NCBI GenBank assembly: GCA_041749275.1
Contig: JBGTBQ010000413.1
Span: 1-14,713, forward strand
From: JBGTBQ01 sp041749275
GTDB taxonomy: Bacteria; Acidobacteriota; Blastocatellia; Pyrinomonadales; Pyrinomonadaceae
Length of the DNA: 14,713 bases
Direction of reading: 5' to 3'
The notes under the pieces are model-generated. The model saw only the letters and a program-made list of their open reading frames with translations. It was not told the origin of the DNA and searched no databases. Below, one piece after another: positions 13,408-14,713 of this stretch (positions are counted from its first letter, which is position 1; every line of letters begins with the position of its first letter). The translations under genes were made by a program, and so were the position numbers.

Positions 13408-13641
13408 ATGACGGATGAAGAACTCGCAGGGTGGCGACGGCACATCGTCAGCACGCCGGAGGTGCTCGGCGGCAAGCCGCGCATCAACGGCACGCGCATA
13501 CCCGTCGCCTTGATTCTCGGCTACTTGGCCGCGGGCAGCACGCCCGACGAGATTGTTGGCGAGTATCCCGACCTCAAGCGCGAGCACATCGCCGCGTGTC
13601 TGGACTATGCGCGCGAGTTGGCCGAATACAAGGTTGTATGA
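13408..13641 (+). CDS. DUF433 antitoxin-like protein
   Basis: 77 aa. Two ATGs in tandem (13405 and 13408) follow AAAGGGG; the second gives the more usual spacing of 6 bases. The core reads IVSTPEVLGGKPRINGTRIP, then an ILGYLAAGSTPDEIVGEYPDLKREHI helical part, which is the DUF433 pattern: a small helix-turn-helix-like domain found in type II antitoxins. It would bind and neutralise the downstream PIN-like protein and probably repress their shared promoter. Its TGA overlaps the next gene's ATG (ATGA), typical of such pairs. It is transcribed away from the broken cyclase; 166 bases lie between them. Codon use is GC-rich like the chromosome, so the pair is not part of the AT-rich island. Confidence 0.9.
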   Translation: MTDEELAGWRRHIVSTPEVLGGKPRINGTRIPVALILGYLAAGSTPDEIVGEYPDLKREHIAACLDYARELAEYKVV

Positions 13642-14006
13642 GCGTGCGCTTCTTCGTAGATCAGTGCGTCCCGCGCTCCGTCGGCGAGTCGTTAAGGGAA
13701 GCGGGCTATCAGGTCGAGCTGTTGCGCGACCACCTGCCGATTGACGCGAAAGACCCGGACGTGATTGCAACGGCGCATAAGCTCGACGCGGTTTTGTTGA
13801 CCCTCAACGGTGATTTTGCCGATATCATCAACTACCCGCCCGCGAGTTACAGCGGCATCGTGGCGCTTCAGGTGAGAAATCACCCGGAAATACTTCCGGC
13901 CATCGTCATGCGCTTGTTGACGTATTTGGGCGAGCACGCGGAGCGCGAGCATTACATCGGCAAATTATTCCTTGTCGAAGCGCACCGCATCAGAATCAAG
14001 GAATAG
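13638..14006 (+). CDS. DUF5615 PIN-like toxin
   Basis: 122 aa from the ATG at 13638, within the ATGA overlap with the antitoxin gene. N-terminal FFVDQCVPRSV with Asp8, then DPDVIATAHKLDAVLLTLNGDFADI with Asp39, Asp41 and Asp59, are the conserved acidic positions of the DUF5615/Mut7-C-like branch of the PIN fold. PIN proteins are Mg2+-dependent ribonucleases; VapC-type toxins cut tRNA or rRNA. The segment GIVALQVRNHPEILPAIV and a C-terminal basic tail (HRIRIKE) are usual for the family, and the length is complete, so the pair is probably functional. RNA target unknown. Confidence 0.9.
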   Translation: MSVRFFVDQCVPRSVGESLREAGYQVELLRDHLPIDAKDPDVIATAHKLDAVLLTLNGDFADIINYPPASYSGIVALQVRNHPEILPAIVMRLLTYLGEHAEREHYIGKLFLVEAHRIRIKE

Positions 14007-14041
14007 CCACACATCACTTCAACGGCCAGCCGCCGCTCTCG

Positions 14042-14203
14042 TCAAGCGCCGCACTTGATAAGCTGCGGCTCGTTCGTCGCGGTGACGCCCGCGGCCAACG
14101 ACTCGACGAGCATCTTGAGGGCCGGGCGGTGCGTGTGTTCGGTCGCGTTACCGACGGCCAGCGCGCTCTCGATGTTTTTCAAGTAGTCCGCGAAGTGAGG
14201 CAT
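14042..14203 (-). pseudogene. N-terminal stub of a restriction-modification-type DNA methylase
   Basis: 53 codons then TGA. The ATG at 14203 has GGGGAG 7 bases upstream, so it would be translated. The text FADYLKNIESALAVGNATEH, HRPALKMLVESLA and GVTATNEPQLIKCGA matches my memory of the start of large N6-adenine methylase/endonuclease proteins (type ISP or IIG), which then continue with PD-rich nuclease sequence and run to about 1000 residues. Here the frame ends straight after KCGA. The next 35 bases to the toxin gene, in another frame, read ALDESGGWPLK then stop, like the end of an unrelated or frameshifted gene. A large internal deletion is inferred. Could alternatively be a real short protein, but nothing supports that. 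Confidence 0.62.
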
Positions 14204-14255
14204 GTTCTCTCCCCGTCGTGTGATTTAAGAACCTGTCTAAACAGTCAGGTGTCGT

Positions 14256-14334
14256 AGCTCCGTTAGGAGCGGAATATTTATAGCTATGGCATAACGTCCA
14301 GTCTCCCAGCTCCGTCAGGAGCGAAATGTTACAG
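14256..14334 (+). repeat. Two REP-like hairpin repeats, second cluster
   Basis: Copies at 14256-14283 (loop GTTA) and 14308-14330 (loop GTCA) have the same GCTCC/GGAGC stem as the three copies at 9926-10083, followed by GGAATATTTATAG or GAAATGTTACAG. The stem is constant while the loop's third base differs (G, T, C). The block begins after GTCTAAACAGTCAG (14235-14248), the same left boundary as the element at 9893. Confidence 0.75.
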
Positions 14335-14337
14335 CGG

Positions 14338-14450
14338 TTTGCAATTGGGTGCGACCGTTTAGAGGCGGGCCATGCCCGCCGGTTCAACTTGAGACGGCGG
14401 GCATGGCCCGCCTCTAAACGGTCGTTGATGTGGTCGCATCCAATTGCAAA
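14338..14450. repeat. 113-bp nested palindrome
   Basis: Inner arms 14354-14381 and 14395-14422 are exact 28-bp reverse complements around a 13-base loop. Outer arms 14338-14356 and 14432-14450 match at 18 of 19. A 9-base insertion (CGTTGATGT) separates inner and outer right arms. Each inner arm is itself almost self-complementary (GGCGGGCCATGCCCGCC). The right arm recurs at 10111-10141. It directly abuts the truncated transposase, so it may be a mobile repeat that inserted there or part of a decayed element end. Confidence 0.8.
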
Positions 14451-14456
14451 TTGCCA

Positions 14457-14713
14457 TATTGGATTCATCGCCTGTTGCCGGTCGTGCAACAAACTTTGGT
14501 TGAGCTGGGGATGAAGCCGGAGCGAGAGGCTCGTCTGGTGGCCACGAATCCGGAGACGACGGCAGGTGGCGTCAATCTCGCCATTGATGGAACCGAAAGA
14601 AGACTGCAACGACCCGTGGACCCACTCAAACAAAGAGAAAAGTACAGTGGGAAGAAGAAGGCGCATACGGACAAGAACCTCTTGGTGGTCAACGAGAACA
14701 CGAAGAAAGTGAT
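14457..14713 (+). pseudogene. DDE transposase (IS5-like), 5'-truncated, runs off right edge
   Basis: The open frame translates as WIHRLLPVVQQTLVELG...NLAIDGTERRLQRPVDPLKQ, then KYSGKKKAHTDKNLLVV. The DGTERR motif (Asp at 14586-14588) carries the first catalytic acid of the DDE_Tnp_4 type transposase, and the YSGKKK...HT..N text is characteristic. Normally about 100-150 residues with a helix-turn-helix precede this part. Here the frame enters the 14338-14450 palindrome and meets a TAA near 14415, so the N-terminus is missing. The catalytic remainder lies past base 14713. Without its DNA-binding end it is probably inactive unless a different start exists. The minus-strand frame across it is a shadow. 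Confidence 0.85.

Noticed and set aside
14148..14666. 172-residue minus-strand frame
   Set aside because: It spans the hairpin repeats, the palindrome and the antisense of the transposase; repeated GHARR text comes from the palindrome arms.

Overview
This looks like a chromosomal segment of a GC-rich, Gram-negative-type bacterium. The minus-strand gene cluster encodes secreted or lipid-anchored proteins: a giant multicopper oxidase, a YVTN beta-propeller, a tandem SCO protein and a c-type cytochrome. Together with the GC-rich codon use and the short dispersed GCTCCGTNAGGAGC repeats, this would fit an Acidobacteriota (Blastocatellia-like) genome. That assignment is a guess from style; no marker gene is present.

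Region 1 (1-9434, all minus strand) is a copper/redox cluster. In transcription order it holds a 1795-residue six-cupredoxin multicopper oxidase (9434-4047), a perfect 15-bp hairpin (3998-4030), a YVTN beta-propeller protein (about 3941-1920), a protein with a heavy-metal-binding motif and two SCO domains (1876-479), and a c-type cytochrome lipoprotein (482 to beyond base 1) coupled to it by a GTGA overlap. A plausible reading is that the oxidase takes electrons from an unknown substrate (a metal ion or an organic molecule), the double SCO protein handles copper loading or thiol chemistry, and the cytochrome exchanges electrons in the periplasm. The substrate cannot be read from the sequence.

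Region 2 (9435-10690) starts with a leader of about 450 bp with no gene. It is followed by a non-coding element of about 220 bp with 22-bp terminal inverted repeats that carries three copies of a small hairpin repeat. A small secreted protein of unknown function (10187-10690) comes next.

Region 3 (about 10735-12878) is an AT-rich island with codon use unlike its surroundings. It carries a tightly coupled two-gene operon of unrecognised proteins (174 and 427 aa). Its right end has three direct TTTATAGGCAA repeats and lies within a few bases of the point where a cyclase-family gene (13241-12864) loses its C-terminal half. This is the best candidate in the window for an undescribed accessory, possibly defensive, module.

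Region 4 (13242-14713) is a scrap yard of defence and mobile DNA: an intact DUF433/DUF5615-type toxin-antitoxin pair (ATGA overlap), the N-terminal stub of a restriction-modification-type DNA methylase, more hairpin repeats, a 113-bp palindrome, and a 5'-truncated DDE transposase that runs off the right edge. No tRNA, rRNA or CRISPR array was seen.
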